Source: Vibrio jasicida CAIM 1864 = LMG 25398
Lineage (GTDB): Bacteria > Pseudomonadota > Gammaproteobacteria > Enterobacterales > Vibrionaceae
Length of the DNA: 64,000 nt
NCBI RefSeq assembly: GCF_000400365.1
Contig: NZ_BAOG01000054.1
Coordinates: 1-64,000 of the forward strand
Reading direction: 5' to 3'
The notes under the pieces are model-generated. The model was not told the DNA's origin. It saw only the letters and a program-made list of their open reading frames with translations, and did not search any database. The translations under genes were made by a program, and so were the position numbers. Shown here in pieces: positions 9,476 to 19,266 of this stretch (positions are counted from its first letter, which is position 1; each line of letters begins with the position of its first letter).

Positions 9476-9702
9476 TTTTAAAAGAGCTTTATCAATACAT
9501 TGCAGACAAAGGAATCGTCTCTCAATCAGATCTGGCTAAGCAGTTTGGGATGAGTGAAGATGGCGCCGACGCGATGTTAAGCGTGTGGATCAAGAAGGGA
9601 AAAATTAACCGTCTAGTCGACACCAATAAAGCTCATGATGTGACTCGAGTACGTTACTCAGTAACTAAGCAAGATGGTTTATCACTGACAGTGACCATGT
9701 AG
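9472..9702 (+). CDS. feoC: FeoC-like small winged-helix protein
   Basis: A 76-residue winged-helix protein (ILKELYQYIADKGIVSQSDLAKQFGMS) that ends the feoABC operon and overlaps feoB by 4 bp. In Vibrio cholerae FeoC binds FeoB and supports its complex. Unlike enterobacterial FeoC, this protein contains no cysteine at all, so it cannot carry the proposed iron-sulfur cluster. A strong terminator follows. Confidence 0.9.
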   Translation: MILKELYQYIADKGIVSQSDLAKQFGMSEDGADAMLSVWIKKGKINRLVDTNKAHDVTRVRYSVTKQDGLSLTVTM

Positions 9703-9729
9703 CAATTAAAATTATCATGTAAAGACGAC

Positions 9730-9762
9730 AAAGCCGCATCAGTAACGATGCGGCTTTTCTTT
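9730..9762 (+). terminator. Terminator of feoABC
   Basis: Stem AAGCCGCATC/GATGCGGCTT (10 bp), loop AGTAAC, then TTCTTTT. It sits between feoC and the convergent UPF0114 gene. Confidence 0.85.
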
Positions 9763-9793
9763 TGCTAGTTATTGTATTGTGAATACAGCGGAA

Positions 9794-10315
9794 TCAATGC
9801 TCTTCAGAGTGTTTAGTCGCACCTAACCCGAGGAACTTCAACCCTAGACTTAAAACTAAAATCGAAATAGGTAAGGTCAAGATCGTCCAATTTAAGCTGT
9901 CGAAGTTAATCAGTACGAGCTCCAAGAACTTCACAAACAAAATCACAATGATGACTTCAGCCAAGATATTTTTCAGGTGGCCGATGTTTGGGGTTCTGAT
10001 CCAATGTAAAACCGACTGTTCTTGTGTTTTCGCTTTAGCTTTGTTGGAAATAAATAGTGTGTAGATGCCGTGAGCAAAGATGAACAAAACTAGCGCAACA
10101 AGAAATGTATCCAGCGACTTAATCAAATAAGCGATCGCGATATCTGCTTTATCTAAATGTGCGAGTGCTTCCGGAGGTGTTTGATTAAGAATGAAGACTG
10201 CAAACGCCGAATAGGTTTTCGCTGCGCCCATAACAAAAAGCAAGAACGAAGCAGCCATAGAACAGATGATGGCGATCCAGCTGACGTATCGGAATGTGTT
10301 GAAGACTTGTTTCAT
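9794..10315 (-). CDS. UPF0114/YqhA family inner-membrane protein
   Basis: A 173-residue membrane protein with three to four hydrophobic segments (YVSWIAIICSMAASFLLFVMGA, FLVALVLFIFAHGIYTLFI, IIVILFVKFLELVLI, WTILTLPISILVLSLGLKFLGLG). It matches the UPF0114 family in length and motif order; function is unknown. I chose the internal ATG (MKQVFNTFRYVSW), because the 12 upstream in-frame codons do not resemble the family. It converges on feoABC. Confidence 0.8.
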   Translation of the reverse strand: MKQVFNTFRYVSWIAIICSMAASFLLFVMGAAKTYSAFAVFILNQTPPEALAHLDKADIAIAYLIKSLDTFLVALVLFIFAHGIYTLFISNKAKAKTQEQSVLHWIRTPNIGHLKNILAEVIIVILFVKFLELVLINFDSLNWTILTLPISILVLSLGLKFLGLGATKHSEEH

Positions 10316-10465
10316 GATGACCCTCTCTAATTGAGCTGGCAGTCTAAACAAGTTTGATTTAAGTGATAATCCCAGAAAAATGAGAAAGATTGTTACAAAT
10401 ATGTATTAATCTTCCTCTACTTATCTCGTGTGTATTCAAAGGCGGATGATTTTTACTCGCGGTGC

Positions 10466-10894
10466 TTATGCCTTTTGGAAAATAGAGCTCAGTGACAGTA
10501 CGTTCTTAATGCGCCCAAGTAGCTCGTTTTGCTCTTCTTCTGTACGGAATTTACCTTTGGTGTTACCCCAAACCGGTCCAGGCCATGCGACGTCATCTTT
10601 GAAGCGAGCGATATGGTGAATGTGCAGCTGTGGCACCATATTACCTAGCGCACCAAGGTTTAACTTGTCTGGACGGAATGTGGCTTCCAGTGCTTGGCTT
10701 ACCGCTTGAGACTCTAGCAAAAATTGTTGCTGTTCTTGCATTGGCAAGTGGTGAAGCTCTTTTAGGTTTGCACGTTTAGGTACCAAGATAACCCATGGCA
10801 CGGCATTGTCTTTATGCAGAAGCGCCACACACAGTGGGAAGTGACCGATAACGGTGGTGTCTTTTGCCAGTTGAGGGTGCAGTTCAAAACTCAT
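10466..10894 (-). CDS. HIT-family nucleotide hydrolase/transferase
   Basis: A 142-residue histidine triad protein. The active-site segment is VPQLHIHHIARF near residue 95, a variant HIT motif with histidines in the order H-x-H-H rather than H-x-H-x-H. Family members hydrolyse or transfer nucleoside phosphates such as Ap4A or AMP-lysine; the exact substrate is not evident. The start MSFELHPQLAKD fits the family. An argS terminator lies directly upstream (10945-10972), so the gene is probably transcribed on its own. Confidence 0.82.
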   Translation of the reverse strand: MSFELHPQLAKDTTVIGHFPLCVALLHKDNAVPWVILVPKRANLKELHHLPMQEQQQFLLESQAVSQALEATFRPDKLNLGALGNMVPQLHIHHIARFKDDVAWPGPVWGNTKGKFRTEEEQNELLGRIKNVLSLSSIFQKA

Positions 10895-10944
10895 TATATT
10901 ATCCGATTTGAATTGAATGACATCAGTATACGCCAGATAAAACA

Positions 10945-10972
10945 AAAGGTTGGCGCTTTCACGCCAACCTTT
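10945..10972 (-). terminator. Terminator of argS
   Basis: Perfect 11-bp stem AAAGGTTGGCG/CGCCAACCTTT with a 6-nt loop. On the minus strand it is followed by TGTTTTATC. It lies 27 bp past the argS stop and just upstream of the HIT gene. Confidence 0.8.
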
Positions 10973-10998
10973 CTAAATCATCTCGATTCTCAATTCGC

Positions 10999-12732
10999 TT
11001 ACATGCGCTCTAGAGTATCGATACCTAGTAGAGACAGCCCCTGCTTGATAGTCTTCGCTGTTAGCGCTGCTAGTTTCAGACGGCTTTGTTTCACTGCTTC
11101 GTCTTCTGCAACTAGGATAGGGCACGCTTCGTAGAAGCTAGAGAACTGACCTGCTAATTCGAATAGGTAGCTACACATGATGTGTGGTTGACCTTCGCGA
11201 GCAACAGATTGAACCGCTTCTTCGAACTGCATGAGTTTTGCAATAAGCGCTTTTTCTTTCTCGTCAGTGATTTTGATTTCACCTTGTAGATCATCCATAG
11301 AAACGCCAGCTTTAGCGAATACAGATGCTACACGAGTGTAAGCGTATTGCATGTACGGTGCAGTGTTACCTTCGAACGCTAGCATGTTGTCCCAATCGAA
11401 CACGTAGTCCGTTGTACGGTGCTTAGAAAGGTCTGCGTATTTAACCGCTGCCATTGCAACAGTATTTGCGATCGCTTTCTTCTCGTCTTCAGCTAGCTCA
11501 GGGTTCTTAGATTCGATCAGCTGTGCTGCACGAACTTCTGCTTCATCAAGAAGGTCTGCTAGACGAACAGTACCACCAGCACGAGTCTTGAATGGTTTAC
11601 CGTCTTTACCTAGCATCATGCCGAATGCATGGTGTTCAAGAGAAACAGATTCTGGAATGTAACCCGCTTTACGAACGATAGTCCAAGCTTGCATTAGGTG
11701 TTGGTGCTGACGAGAGTCGATGAAGTAAAGTACGCGATCCGCGCCTAGTTCCTCGTAACGGTATTTCGCACATGCGATGTCCGTTGTTGTGTATAGGAAG
11801 CCGCCGTCGCGTTTCTGAACGATAACGCCCATCGCTTCGCCGTCTTTGTTCTTGAATTCTTCAAGGAACACAACTTGCGCGCCATCATCTTCAACCGCAA
11901 GACCTTGTGCTTTAAGGTCTGCTACGATCTTAGGTAGCATGTCGTTGTACATGCTCTCGCCCATTACGTCATCACGAGATAGAGATACGTTTAGACGATC
12001 GTAGTTGCGTTGGTTTTGGATCATGGTAACGTCAACTAGCTTCTTCCACATTTCTGCGCAGAACTCGTCACCGCTTTGCAGTTTTACAACGTAGCCACGA
12101 GCTTTTACTGCAAACTCTTCGTCTTCATCGTACAGCTTTTTCGATTCACGGTAGAAACCTTCAAGATCCGCCAGTTCCATAGAAACTTCGCCAGACTCTT
12201 GTTGTACACGCTCAAGGTTTGCGATAAGCATGCCGAACTGAGTACCCCAGTCACCGATGTGGTTCGCACGGATCACTTTGTGACCTAGGAACTCAAGAGT
12301 ACGTACTACTGCATCACCGATGATGGTTGAACGTAGGTGACCAACGTGCATTTCTTTAGCAACGTTTGGTGCAGAGTAGTCAGCAACGATAGTTTGAGCT
12401 TCGTCTGCTGCAACGCCAAGACGTGAGTCAGCCAGTGCTGCTTCCGCTTGTTTTGCTAGGAACTCTTCGCTTAGGAAAATGTTGATGAAACCAGGACCAG
12501 CGATTTCTGTCTTGCTCGCAATACCATCTAGGTCTAGAACATCCAGTACTTTCTGTGCAAATTCTCGTGGGTTAGTACCCAGTTTTTTAGCAACGCCCAT
12601 TACGCCGTTTGCTTGGTAGTCACCAAATTGTGGCTTTGCTGATTGGCGTACTGCCGCAGGGCTGCCTGCAGGTGCGCCAGCGGCTTCTAGAGCCTGAGAT
12701 ACTTTGTCATTAATAAGTGCTTGGATATTCAC
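10999..12732 (-). CDS. argS: Arginine-tRNA ligase
   Basis: Class I aminoacyl-tRNA synthetase that charges tRNA-Arg. At 577 residues from the chosen start it equals the E. coli enzyme. The HIGH-type motif is HVGH (residues 129-132). The KMSK region is the degenerate form typical of ArgS ([10 protein letters not shown]). The N-terminus carries the Add1 tRNA D-loop recognition domain and the C-terminus the DALR anticodon-binding domain. I prefer the GTG at 12732 ([10 protein letters not shown]), which has AAGGAA at the proper distance; an in-frame TTG five codons earlier is possible. It is divergent from yecM, the same neighbour as in E. coli. Confidence 0.96.
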   Translation of the reverse strand: MNIQALINDKVSQALEAAGAPAGSPAAVRQSAKPQFGDYQANGVMGVAKKLGTNPREFAQKVLDVLDLDGIASKTEIAGPGFINIFLSEEFLAKQAEAALADSRLGVAADEAQTIVADYSAPNVAKEMHVGHLRSTIIGDAVVRTLEFLGHKVIRANHIGDWGTQFGMLIANLERVQQESGEVSMELADLEGFYRESKKLYDEDEEFAVKARGYVVKLQSGDEFCAEMWKKLVDVTMIQNQRNYDRLNVSLSRDDVMGESMYNDMLPKIVADLKAQGLAVEDDGAQVVFLEEFKNKDGEAMGVIVQKRDGGFLYTTTDIACAKYRYEELGADRVLYFIDSRQHQHLMQAWTIVRKAGYIPESVSLEHHAFGMMLGKDGKPFKTRAGGTVRLADLLDEAEVRAAQLIESKNPELAEDEKKAIANTVAMAAVKYADLSKHRTTDYVFDWDNMLAFEGNTAPYMQYAYTRVASVFAKAGVSMDDLQGEIKITDEKEKALIAKLMQFEEAVQSVAREGQPHIMCSYLFELAGQFSSFYEACPILVAEDEAVKQSRLKLAALTAKTIKQGLSLLGIDTLERM

Positions 12733-12952
12733 ACGCGTTTCCTTCAATTCAAGGACGAAGAACTCGGCGAAGTAAGTGCCGAGTTCTGTTGGAGTTCACA
12801 AAAATGGGGCTAATGATAACAACTTTATTGCTTTTCATACAGAGAGGAATTGGGGAAATTTATACTTTTTCGATTGAATGGAAATGTGGCTTAGTTTGCG
12901 TTTACTATTGCGCTCAGAGTAATGAGATAAATCGCCCTATAAGAGAGCCACA

Positions 12953-13552
12953 ATGACGACTCAACTAGTTGAAAAACGCCTAGCGCCTGAATTGATGATC
13001 CAAGATCTGGATGCATTTATGGCGAAGATTGAAGAGCTTGCATCCCTGTTAAAACTGGATCTGAGCTTTGCTCAAGCAGATCATATTGCATTGCGTATTA
13101 ATGATACTGAAACAGCGAAAGCAGCGCATGAAGCATGGAGCCAATACGGTAAGGTGATTTCACAAGCGAAAATCAACGGTCGCCCAATTATCGTCATTGA
13201 ATTTGATAAAGCACTGGAAAGCCGTGGCTGGAAGATAGAGTGTTTGGAGCTACCATACCCAGCGGAAGGCAAAATCTACTCAACTGAAAGCTGGGAACAT
13301 GTGGAGTTTGTGATTCCGTCTCATGCTGAAACCGCCGATGAGTTTTTAGCGGATTTGAAACACACTTATCCTGCGTTTGGTGCGCGTTTTGATGAGTTAG
13401 GAGAGCTGGGCGTGAAGATCAAACTGTCGAGCCCAAAAGGGGAAGGCGAACGCTTGAACAACCCAACCGTGGCGTTTAAGTATCAAGGTATTTGTATCAA
13501 GTTGCACCCACATTCACTCAAGCGTATTGTGGAGTCAGAGCAGGCTGAATAA
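12953..13552 (+). CDS. yecM: YecM family VOC-fold protein
   Basis: A 199-residue protein of the YecM family, with a vicinal-oxygen-chelate-like fold expected from homologues. Segments such as FAQADHIALRINDTETA and WEHVEFVIP carry the conserved putative metal-ligand histidines. Biochemical function is unknown. It is divergent from argS as in enterobacteria, which supports orthology. Confidence 0.85.
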   Translation: MTTQLVEKRLAPELMIQDLDAFMAKIEELASLLKLDLSFAQADHIALRINDTETAKAAHEAWSQYGKVISQAKINGRPIIVIEFDKALESRGWKIECLELPYPAEGKIYSTESWEHVEFVIPSHAETADEFLADLKHTYPAFGARFDELGELGVKIKLSSPKGEGERLNNPTVAFKYQGICIKLHPHSLKRIVESEQAE

Positions 13553-13577
13553 GTTAGCTTTTAACGATTAGAAAGAA

Positions 13578-13606
13578 GAAAGGGTTGCCCAATGAGCAAC
13601 CCTTTC
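13578..13606. terminator. Bidirectional terminator between yecM and purU
   Basis: 11-bp stem GAAAGGGTTGC/GCAACCCTTTC with a 7-nt loop, T-rich on the plus side and A-rich upstream, so it serves both convergent genes. Confidence 0.85.
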
Positions 13607-13627
13607 TTTTATTGAAATTCGATAAAC

Positions 13628-14461
13628 TTAAAGAATAACCGTCTTATTGCCGTAAACAAAAACGTGATCATTGATCACTTTATTCAAAGCCTTGCTCAAT
13701 ACGTTCTTCTCGACATCGCGACCCGCTTGCGCCATATCTTGTGCGCTAAACGTGTGATCCACTGGAATAACGTCCTGCTTGATGATTGGGCCTTCATCCA
13801 AGTCATTCGTCACGAAGTGCGCTGTTGCACCGATGATCTTCACACCGCGGTCGTAAGCTTGTTGGTACGGTTTTGCGCCGATAAACGCGGGTAAGAAGCT
13901 GTGGTGGATATTGATGATCTTGTGACGGTATTTCTCTACGAAAGTTGGAGTGAGAACACGCATGTATTTCGCTAGCACAAGATAATCGGCATCATATTGA
14001 TCAATCACTTCAAGCATCTTCTGCTCGTGCTCTTCACGGCTAAGATCTTCGTGTGTCACGTGGTGATAAGGGATATCAAAACGTTCGGTCAGCGTTTGCA
14101 GTTTGTCGTAGTTACCAACAACCGCAGCAATTTCAACATCTAAGCTGCCGTCATAAGTCTTCATCAGAATATCACCCAAACAGTGCGCTTCTTTCGTCAC
14201 TAGGATAACGATGCGTTTGCGGCGAGAGCTGATCAACGTGCGCTTTGCTCCTTGCGGCAGTGCTTGATCTAAATCAGCGAGAAGCGTTTGATCGTTGAAG
14301 TACCCCTCCAACTCAGTTCTCATGAAAAAGTGCCCACTGGTGTTATCAACAAACTCGTTATTATGAACGATATTCAGCTGATGCTTATAACAGATATTGG
14401 TGATTTTTGAGATTAGACCCGGTGCGTCGCTGCAATGAGTCAACAGTGTTTTCTTTTCCAT
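13628..14461 (-). CDS. purU: Formyltetrahydrofolate deformylase
   Basis: Hydrolyses 10-formyl-THF to formate and THF, balancing one-carbon pools and feeding formate to PurT. The 277-residue protein has an N-terminal ACT domain (about residues 5-80, LLTHCSDAPGLISKITNICY) and a C-terminal formyltransferase-fold domain. Catalytic-region motifs are INIHHSFLPAF and the HFV..DLDEGPII stretch. Length and domain order match PurU. Confidence 0.95.
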   Translation of the reverse strand: MEKKTLLTHCSDAPGLISKITNICYKHQLNIVHNNEFVDNTSGHFFMRTELEGYFNDQTLLADLDQALPQGAKRTLISSRRKRIVILVTKEAHCLGDILMKTYDGSLDVEIAAVVGNYDKLQTLTERFDIPYHHVTHEDLSREEHEQKMLEVIDQYDADYLVLAKYMRVLTPTFVEKYRHKIINIHHSFLPAFIGAKPYQQAYDRGVKIIGATAHFVTNDLDEGPIIKQDVIPVDHTFSAQDMAQAGRDVEKNVLSKALNKVINDHVFVYGNKTVIL

Positions 14462-14669
14462 AAATCAGATACTTCCATGCATTATTTTTCTAGCGTACGA
14501 ATAAAGTACTCACTTTAGAAGCGTGAATCGTACGGCAATCTGACTTCATAAATAATCTATTCTTGGCGTGGTTTCAACAAATTATCCGCATGATGCTAAA
14601 ACCTAGTGCTTTTGTTGGCTGATGTTTACGCTCAACTCCTGATATACTCTCGACAATTTTTCCAACCAG

Positions 14670-16604
14670 ATGTCAGGCATGATCGCAAAAACATTCTCCT
14701 CTGAGGGCGCGTTAGGTAAAGCCATTCCGGGCTTCCAAGCTCGCCAGCCACAAATTGATATGGCAGAAGCTGTCAGCAATGCGATCAAAGACCAAACTCA
14801 GTTGGTGGTTGAAGCGGGAACGGGGACCGGCAAAACCTTCGCTTACCTTGTGCCTGCGTTATTAAGTGGCAAGAAAGTCATCATCAGTACCGGGTCAAAG
14901 AACCTACAAGAACAGCTATATCACCGTGATTTGCCTTTGATGGTGAATTCGCTGGGCTTCTATGGTCAAGTGGCACTTTTAAAAGGTCGTTCTAACTACC
15001 TTTGTTTGGATCGTTTAAGTCGTCAAATGGTTGAAAGCCATACGAATCAAGCTGACCCAACACTGCTTACCCAATTGGTTAAGGTTCGTAGTTGGTCGTC
15101 TGAAACTAAAACGGGTGACTTGGGTGATTGCGATGATCTGCCAGAAGACAGCATGATTATTCCGACGATTACGTCAACGAATGATAACTGTCTCGGTAAA
15201 GACTGTCCGAGTTACACCGATTGTTTCGTCTTGAAAGCACGTAAACGTGCGATGGATTCAGACATTGTTGTAGTCAACCACCACTTATTCCTTGCGGACC
15301 TTGCGATCAAAGAAACTGGCTTTGGTGAATTGATCCCAGAAGCTGACGTGTTTATCTTCGACGAAGCTCACCAGCTTCCAGATATTGCCAGCGAATACTT
15401 CGGTCAATCGATCTCTAGCCGTCAGATCCAAGAGCTCGCCAAAGACATTGAGATTGCCTACCGTACAGAAGCAAAAGACATGCGCCAGCTGCAAAAAGTG
15501 GGTGATAAGCTGATGCAAAGTGCGATGGACATGCGCATCGTGCTGGGTGAGCCGGGCTTTCGTGGTAACTGGCGTGAAGCGATGCAATCTGAGTCCATTA
15601 AACGTGAATTGGTGCGTTTAACTGATAGCTTAGATCTGGCGATTGATGTGTTGAAACTGGCACTGGGTCGAAGCCAGTTGCTGGATACTGCGTTTGAACG
15701 TGCCAATCTAATAAAAGGTCGAATTGACCGTGTTTGCGATGTCGACATCACAGGTTATTCCTATTGGTTTGATACATCGCCACGTCATTTTGCTCTGCAC
15801 ATTACGCCGCTTTCTGTGGCGGATAAATTCCATGAGCAAATCGAAATCAAACAAGGCGCGTGGATTTTTACCTCAGCAACCCTAGCGGTTTCGGGTGACT
15901 TTAAACACTTTACCGACCGTCTTGGATTAAAGCCGAAGCAACAGTTTTCGTTGCCATCTCCGTTTGATTACGAGAAGCAAGCACGCTTATGTGTGCCTCG
16001 TTATCTACCAGAGCCAAACAGCCCTGGCTTAGCCGACAAACTGGTGCGAATGCTTGCGCCTGTAATTGAAGAAAACGATGGGCGTTGTTTCTTTCTGTGT
16101 ACTTCGCACAGCATGATGCGTGAGCTTGGTGAACGCTTTCGTGAAGTGCTGGATTTGCCAGTGCTAATGCAAGGCGAAATGAGTAAACAAAAGACCCTTG
16201 CCGAGTTTATGGAGCTAGGTAATGCATTGCTGGTGGCGACGGGGGCATTCTGGGAGGGGATCGATGTTAGAGGTGATGCGCTGAGCTGTGTTATCATCGA
16301 CAAATTACCGTTTACTGCCCCTGATGACCCGCTGCTCAAAGCCCGAATCGAAGATTGTCGATTACGTGGCGGTGAGCCGTTTGCAGAAGTGCAAATCCCA
16401 GATGCGGTTATCACGTTAAAGCAGGGTGTAGGACGTTTGATTCGAGACCAAAAAGACCATGGTGCCTTGATCATTTGCGACAACCGTTTGGTAACGCGTG
16501 ATTACGGTGGCATCTTCCTCGGCAGTTTACCGCCAATCCCAAGAACACGGGATTTGGAACGAATCAAAACATTCCTAAAAACAGAACAACCTGCCGCAGA
16601 TTAA
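14670..16604 (+). CDS. yoaA: DinG-family ATP-dependent DNA helicase YoaA
   Basis: XPD/DinG-type 5'-3' DNA helicase of 644 residues; E. coli YoaA works with the HolC clamp-loader subunit in replication repair. Walker A AGTGTGKT is at residues 49-56 and DEAH at 231-234. Four cysteines, Cys112, Cys174, Cys179 and Cys185, are spaced as the iron-sulfur cluster ligands. Motif VI is QGVGRLIRDQKD. The order yoaA-tsaB-slp-fadD-rnd equals that of E. coli. An ATG three codons downstream (14679) is an alternative start. Confidence 0.94.
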   Translation: MSGMIAKTFSSEGALGKAIPGFQARQPQIDMAEAVSNAIKDQTQLVVEAGTGTGKTFAYLVPALLSGKKVIISTGSKNLQEQLYHRDLPLMVNSLGFYGQVALLKGRSNYLCLDRLSRQMVESHTNQADPTLLTQLVKVRSWSSETKTGDLGDCDDLPEDSMIIPTITSTNDNCLGKDCPSYTDCFVLKARKRAMDSDIVVVNHHLFLADLAIKETGFGELIPEADVFIFDEAHQLPDIASEYFGQSISSRQIQELAKDIEIAYRTEAKDMRQLQKVGDKLMQSAMDMRIVLGEPGFRGNWREAMQSESIKRELVRLTDSLDLAIDVLKLALGRSQLLDTAFERANLIKGRIDRVCDVDITGYSYWFDTSPRHFALHITPLSVADKFHEQIEIKQGAWIFTSATLAVSGDFKHFTDRLGLKPKQQFSLPSPFDYEKQARLCVPRYLPEPNSPGLADKLVRMLAPVIEENDGRCFFLCTSHSMMRELGERFREVLDLPVLMQGEMSKQKTLAEFMELGNALLVATGAFWEGIDVRGDALSCVIIDKLPFTAPDDPLLKARIEDCRLRGGEPFAEVQIPDAVITLKQGVGRLIRDQKDHGALIICDNRLVTRDYGGIFLGSLPPIPRTRDLERIKTFLKTEQPAAD

Positions 16605-16649
16605 TACGCTGTGGCATCAATAAATTAAAGAAGAATTGTAGAGAGTTAC

Positions 16650-17351
16650 ATGAGCGCAAAAATTCTTGCTATCGATACGGCAACTGAAAACTGTTCAGTT
16701 GCGCTACTGGTTAATGACCAAGTGATTTCACGCAGTGAAGTGGCTCCTCGTGACCACACTAAGAAAGTGCTGCCTATGGTAGATGAAGTACTGAAAGAAG
16801 CGGGCCTGACTCTACAAGATTTAGACGCATTGGCGTTTGGTCGTGGTCCGGGCAGTTTTACTGGCGTTCGTATCGGGATTGGTATTGCACAAGGTTTAGC
16901 GTTTGGTGCTGATCTGCCAATGATCGGCGTTTCAACGCTGGCTGCGATGGCGCAAGCAAGCTACCGTCTACACGGCGCAACGGATGTAGCTGTTGCGATT
17001 GATGCACGCATGAGTGAAGTTTACTGGGCACGTTACACTCGCCAAGAAAACGGTGAATGGGCCGGTGTGGATGCAGAATGCGTTATTCCACCAGCGCGTC
17101 TAGCGGAAGAAGCGCAAGCAGACGACAAAACGTGGACTAAAGCGGGTACTGGTTGGGATGCTTACCAAGACGATCTTGGCAAACTGCCATTCAACTTAAC
17201 GAGCGGTGATGTGCTTTACCCTGATTCGCAAGACATCGTGATTCTTGCTGAGCAGGAGCTTAAGAAAGGTAACACAGTCCCAGTAGAAGAATCGAGCCCG
17301 GTTTATCTGCGTGATAATGTGACGTGGAAGAAACTTCCGGGTCGCGAATAA
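16650..17351 (+). CDS. tsaB: tRNA t6A biosynthesis protein TsaB
   Basis: The 233-residue non-catalytic ASKHA partner of TsaD in the TsaBDE complex that makes threonylcarbamoyladenosine at position 37 of ANN-decoding tRNAs. The N-terminus [16 protein letters not shown] and the segment [15 protein letters not shown] are diagnostic. It is 45 bp downstream of yoaA in the conserved yoaA-tsaB order. Confidence 0.95.
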   Translation: MSAKILAIDTATENCSVALLVNDQVISRSEVAPRDHTKKVLPMVDEVLKEAGLTLQDLDALAFGRGPGSFTGVRIGIGIAQGLAFGADLPMIGVSTLAAMAQASYRLHGATDVAVAIDARMSEVYWARYTRQENGEWAGVDAECVIPPARLAEEAQADDKTWTKAGTGWDAYQDDLGKLPFNLTSGDVLYPDSQDIVILAEQELKKGNTVPVEESSPVYLRDNVTWKKLPGRE

Positions 17352-17410
17352 TTCATCACTACTAGAATATACGGGGCGTTTGCGTTTGCCCTGTATTTTT
17401 ATGGAACGTT

Positions 17411-17716
17411 ATGGCGTCTATCAATGGTTTACCTCCTGCGTTAATACCGGGTGCAAATCGCACCAATAAAGTCGGTAAAAAAGGGCAGGTAAAGAAAACT
17501 CAAGATAAGCAGTCCGTTGGTCAACCTTCTAAGGTGGCGAACGCCGTCGCGCATTCCATTAAGCAAGTGGATGAGTCTCAGATTCATCGTGCTCAAGTGC
17601 AATACGATTTGCCTGAGGGTCATGCTCGCAAAGCAATGGAACAGTATATGGATGTCATGAATCGAGCGAAAAAAGAGGAACTTGCTCAGTTACTCGGTGT
17701 CGATATCTATGTGTAA
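17411..17716 (+). CDS. Small hypothetical protein, Vibrio-type
   Basis: A 101-residue basic, polar protein (MASINGLPPALIPGANRTNK). The N-terminal half is rich in Lys/Gln/Thr and likely disordered; the C-terminal half (about residues 55-100) is predicted helical. It has no signal peptide or membrane segment. It sits between tsaB and slp in the same direction, with 59 and 25 bp spacing, so it may be co-transcribed. I do not recognise a characterised family. Confidence 0.65.
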   Translation: MASINGLPPALIPGANRTNKVGKKGQVKKTQDKQSVGQPSKVANAVAHSIKQVDESQIHRAQVQYDLPEGHARKAMEQYMDVMNRAKKEELAQLLGVDIYV

Positions 17717-17741
17717 AACAACGAAATGATAGTAGGGGTTT

Positions 17742-18299
17742 ATGAAACTTTCTGGACGTATTTTTCTGGTTATTATCGCAGCATTCGGGCTTTCTGCCTG
17801 TAGCTCTCTTCCTGAAGAGTTAAATGCAAGCACCGAGCAGGTTCTGACGGATTACAAAACCTTTGCCGAAGACCAAGGACAGGCTGCAAACGATGTTCGC
17901 CTTGGTGGTGTTATCGCGAAAGTGGATAACTTGAAAGACCAAACGCGTCTTGAGATCGTAAACCTTCCAATCAGCAAATCTGGCAAGCCAGATATCGACC
18001 AAGAACCAACGGGTCGCTTTGCGGTGTATTTTGATGGTTACTTAGAGCCAGTTTCTTTTAGTAAAGGTCGAATCATTACCGTTGTTGGTAAAGGTTCGGG
18101 CGAAGAAGAAGGCAAAATTGGTGAGCACCAATACATCTTCCCAGTCATCAAAGGCGATGGCTACCGCTTATGGAAGATTGAAGAGCGCGTACGTATGTAC
18201 GACACACCAACCTATTACTACCCTTGTTACTCTATTAACTGCCGCATGTGGCGAAATGACTTCCCGCAAGATGGCAAGGTGATCAAGAAGGTTAAATAA
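17742..18299 (+). CDS. yeaY: Slp-family outer-membrane lipoprotein
   Basis: A 185-residue lipoprotein of the Slp/YeaY family. The lipobox LSAC puts the lipidated cysteine at residue 20, followed by Ser-Ser, compatible with outer-membrane sorting. It occupies the same tsaB-to-fadD position as E. coli yeaY. Family members are induced in stationary phase or by envelope stress; the molecular role is unclear. Confidence 0.85.
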   Translation: MKLSGRIFLVIIAAFGLSACSSLPEELNASTEQVLTDYKTFAEDQGQAANDVRLGGVIAKVDNLKDQTRLEIVNLPISKSGKPDIDQEPTGRFAVYFDGYLEPVSFSKGRIITVVGKGSGEEEGKIGEHQYIFPVIKGDGYRLWKIEERVRMYDTPTYYYPCYSINCRMWRNDFPQDGKVIKKVK

Positions 18300-18305
18300 T
18301 CTGTG

Positions 18306-19160
18306 ATGAATGAGCGCCGTTTCGAACTCCCAAATGGGAGTATGGCTGCCTTAGAGATCGGAAACGAAAAAACGACTGCTTGTTCAGTCGTTTTTCTTCA
18401 TGGGTGGATGGATAACGCGGGCAGCTTCAAAAGTTTGATGAATGCCATCCATCAGCGAAACCCTGACCTTCATTTATTGGCGATTGACCTATTTGGTCAT
18501 GGCTTATCCAGTCATAAATCCTCGGACAATTACTACCCCTTCCACGACTACATTGCTGATTTACACCAACTATTGGATGAATTATCACCAAACAGACTGA
18601 TGTTAGTAGGGCATTCACTAGGCGCCTTAATCGCAAGTTGCTATAGTGCTGCCTTTCCTGAACAGGTCGAAGCGTTAGTGCAAATTGAAGGAGCGGGTCC
18701 ACTCGCTGAACAACCTTCCAATAGTGTTAAACGACTGCGAGATGGTGTCCTTGGCCGACAACGTCAACGCAATAAACCGGAGCGAGCTATCGCTTCTTTC
18801 GATCTGGCGTTAAAGCTACGCATACAAGCGAATCACCTGACCGCCGAGCAGTTGATGCCAATCGTAAAGCGCGGAACTGAATGTCGTGAGAACCAGTGGT
18901 TTTGGCGACACGATGCCAAATTAAAGTGCAATTCTCTTTATCGTATGGCACAGGACCACGCGAACTCGATCACCAGCCAAATACGCTGTCCGCACCTGAT
19001 CATATTGGGTGACAAAGGATTTCAGCATTTACAGTCTAACCAAGTCGATTGGGGCGAAAATCCACCAAATGTGGTTTCTGTCGCGGGTGGGCACCATTGC
19101 CATTTAGAGCAAACACTCGAGGTCGCAAAGCGAATTCTTGGTGTAGTTAACAAAATTTAA
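18306..19160 (+). CDS. Alpha/beta hydrolase
   Basis: A 284-residue alpha/beta-fold hydrolase. The oxyanion region is VFLHGWMDNAGSF, the nucleophile elbow is GHSLGA (Ser), and a late His lies in AGGHHCHLEQ, giving the expected Ser-His arrangement. The substrate is unknown. It follows slp closely and precedes fadD, so an ester or thioester substrate in lipid turnover is plausible but not shown. A GTG one codon earlier is also possible. Confidence 0.8.
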   Translation: MNERRFELPNGSMAALEIGNEKTTACSVVFLHGWMDNAGSFKSLMNAIHQRNPDLHLLAIDLFGHGLSSHKSSDNYYPFHDYIADLHQLLDELSPNRLMLVGHSLGALIASCYSAAFPEQVEALVQIEGAGPLAEQPSNSVKRLRDGVLGRQRQRNKPERAIASFDLALKLRIQANHLTAEQLMPIVKRGTECRENQWFWRHDAKLKCNSLYRMAQDHANSITSQIRCPHLIILGDKGFQHLQSNQVDWGENPPNVVSVAGGHHCHLEQTLEVAKRILGVVNKI

Positions 19161-19266
19161 ACAAGTGTTTGAGAGTTACGTGCTCAAGCACGTTTGCTGT
19201 GCTGTAATAGTGTTCAAAATAAAAAGGACGCTATTTTTTAGCCAGTTATAAACGAGGAGTAACATC

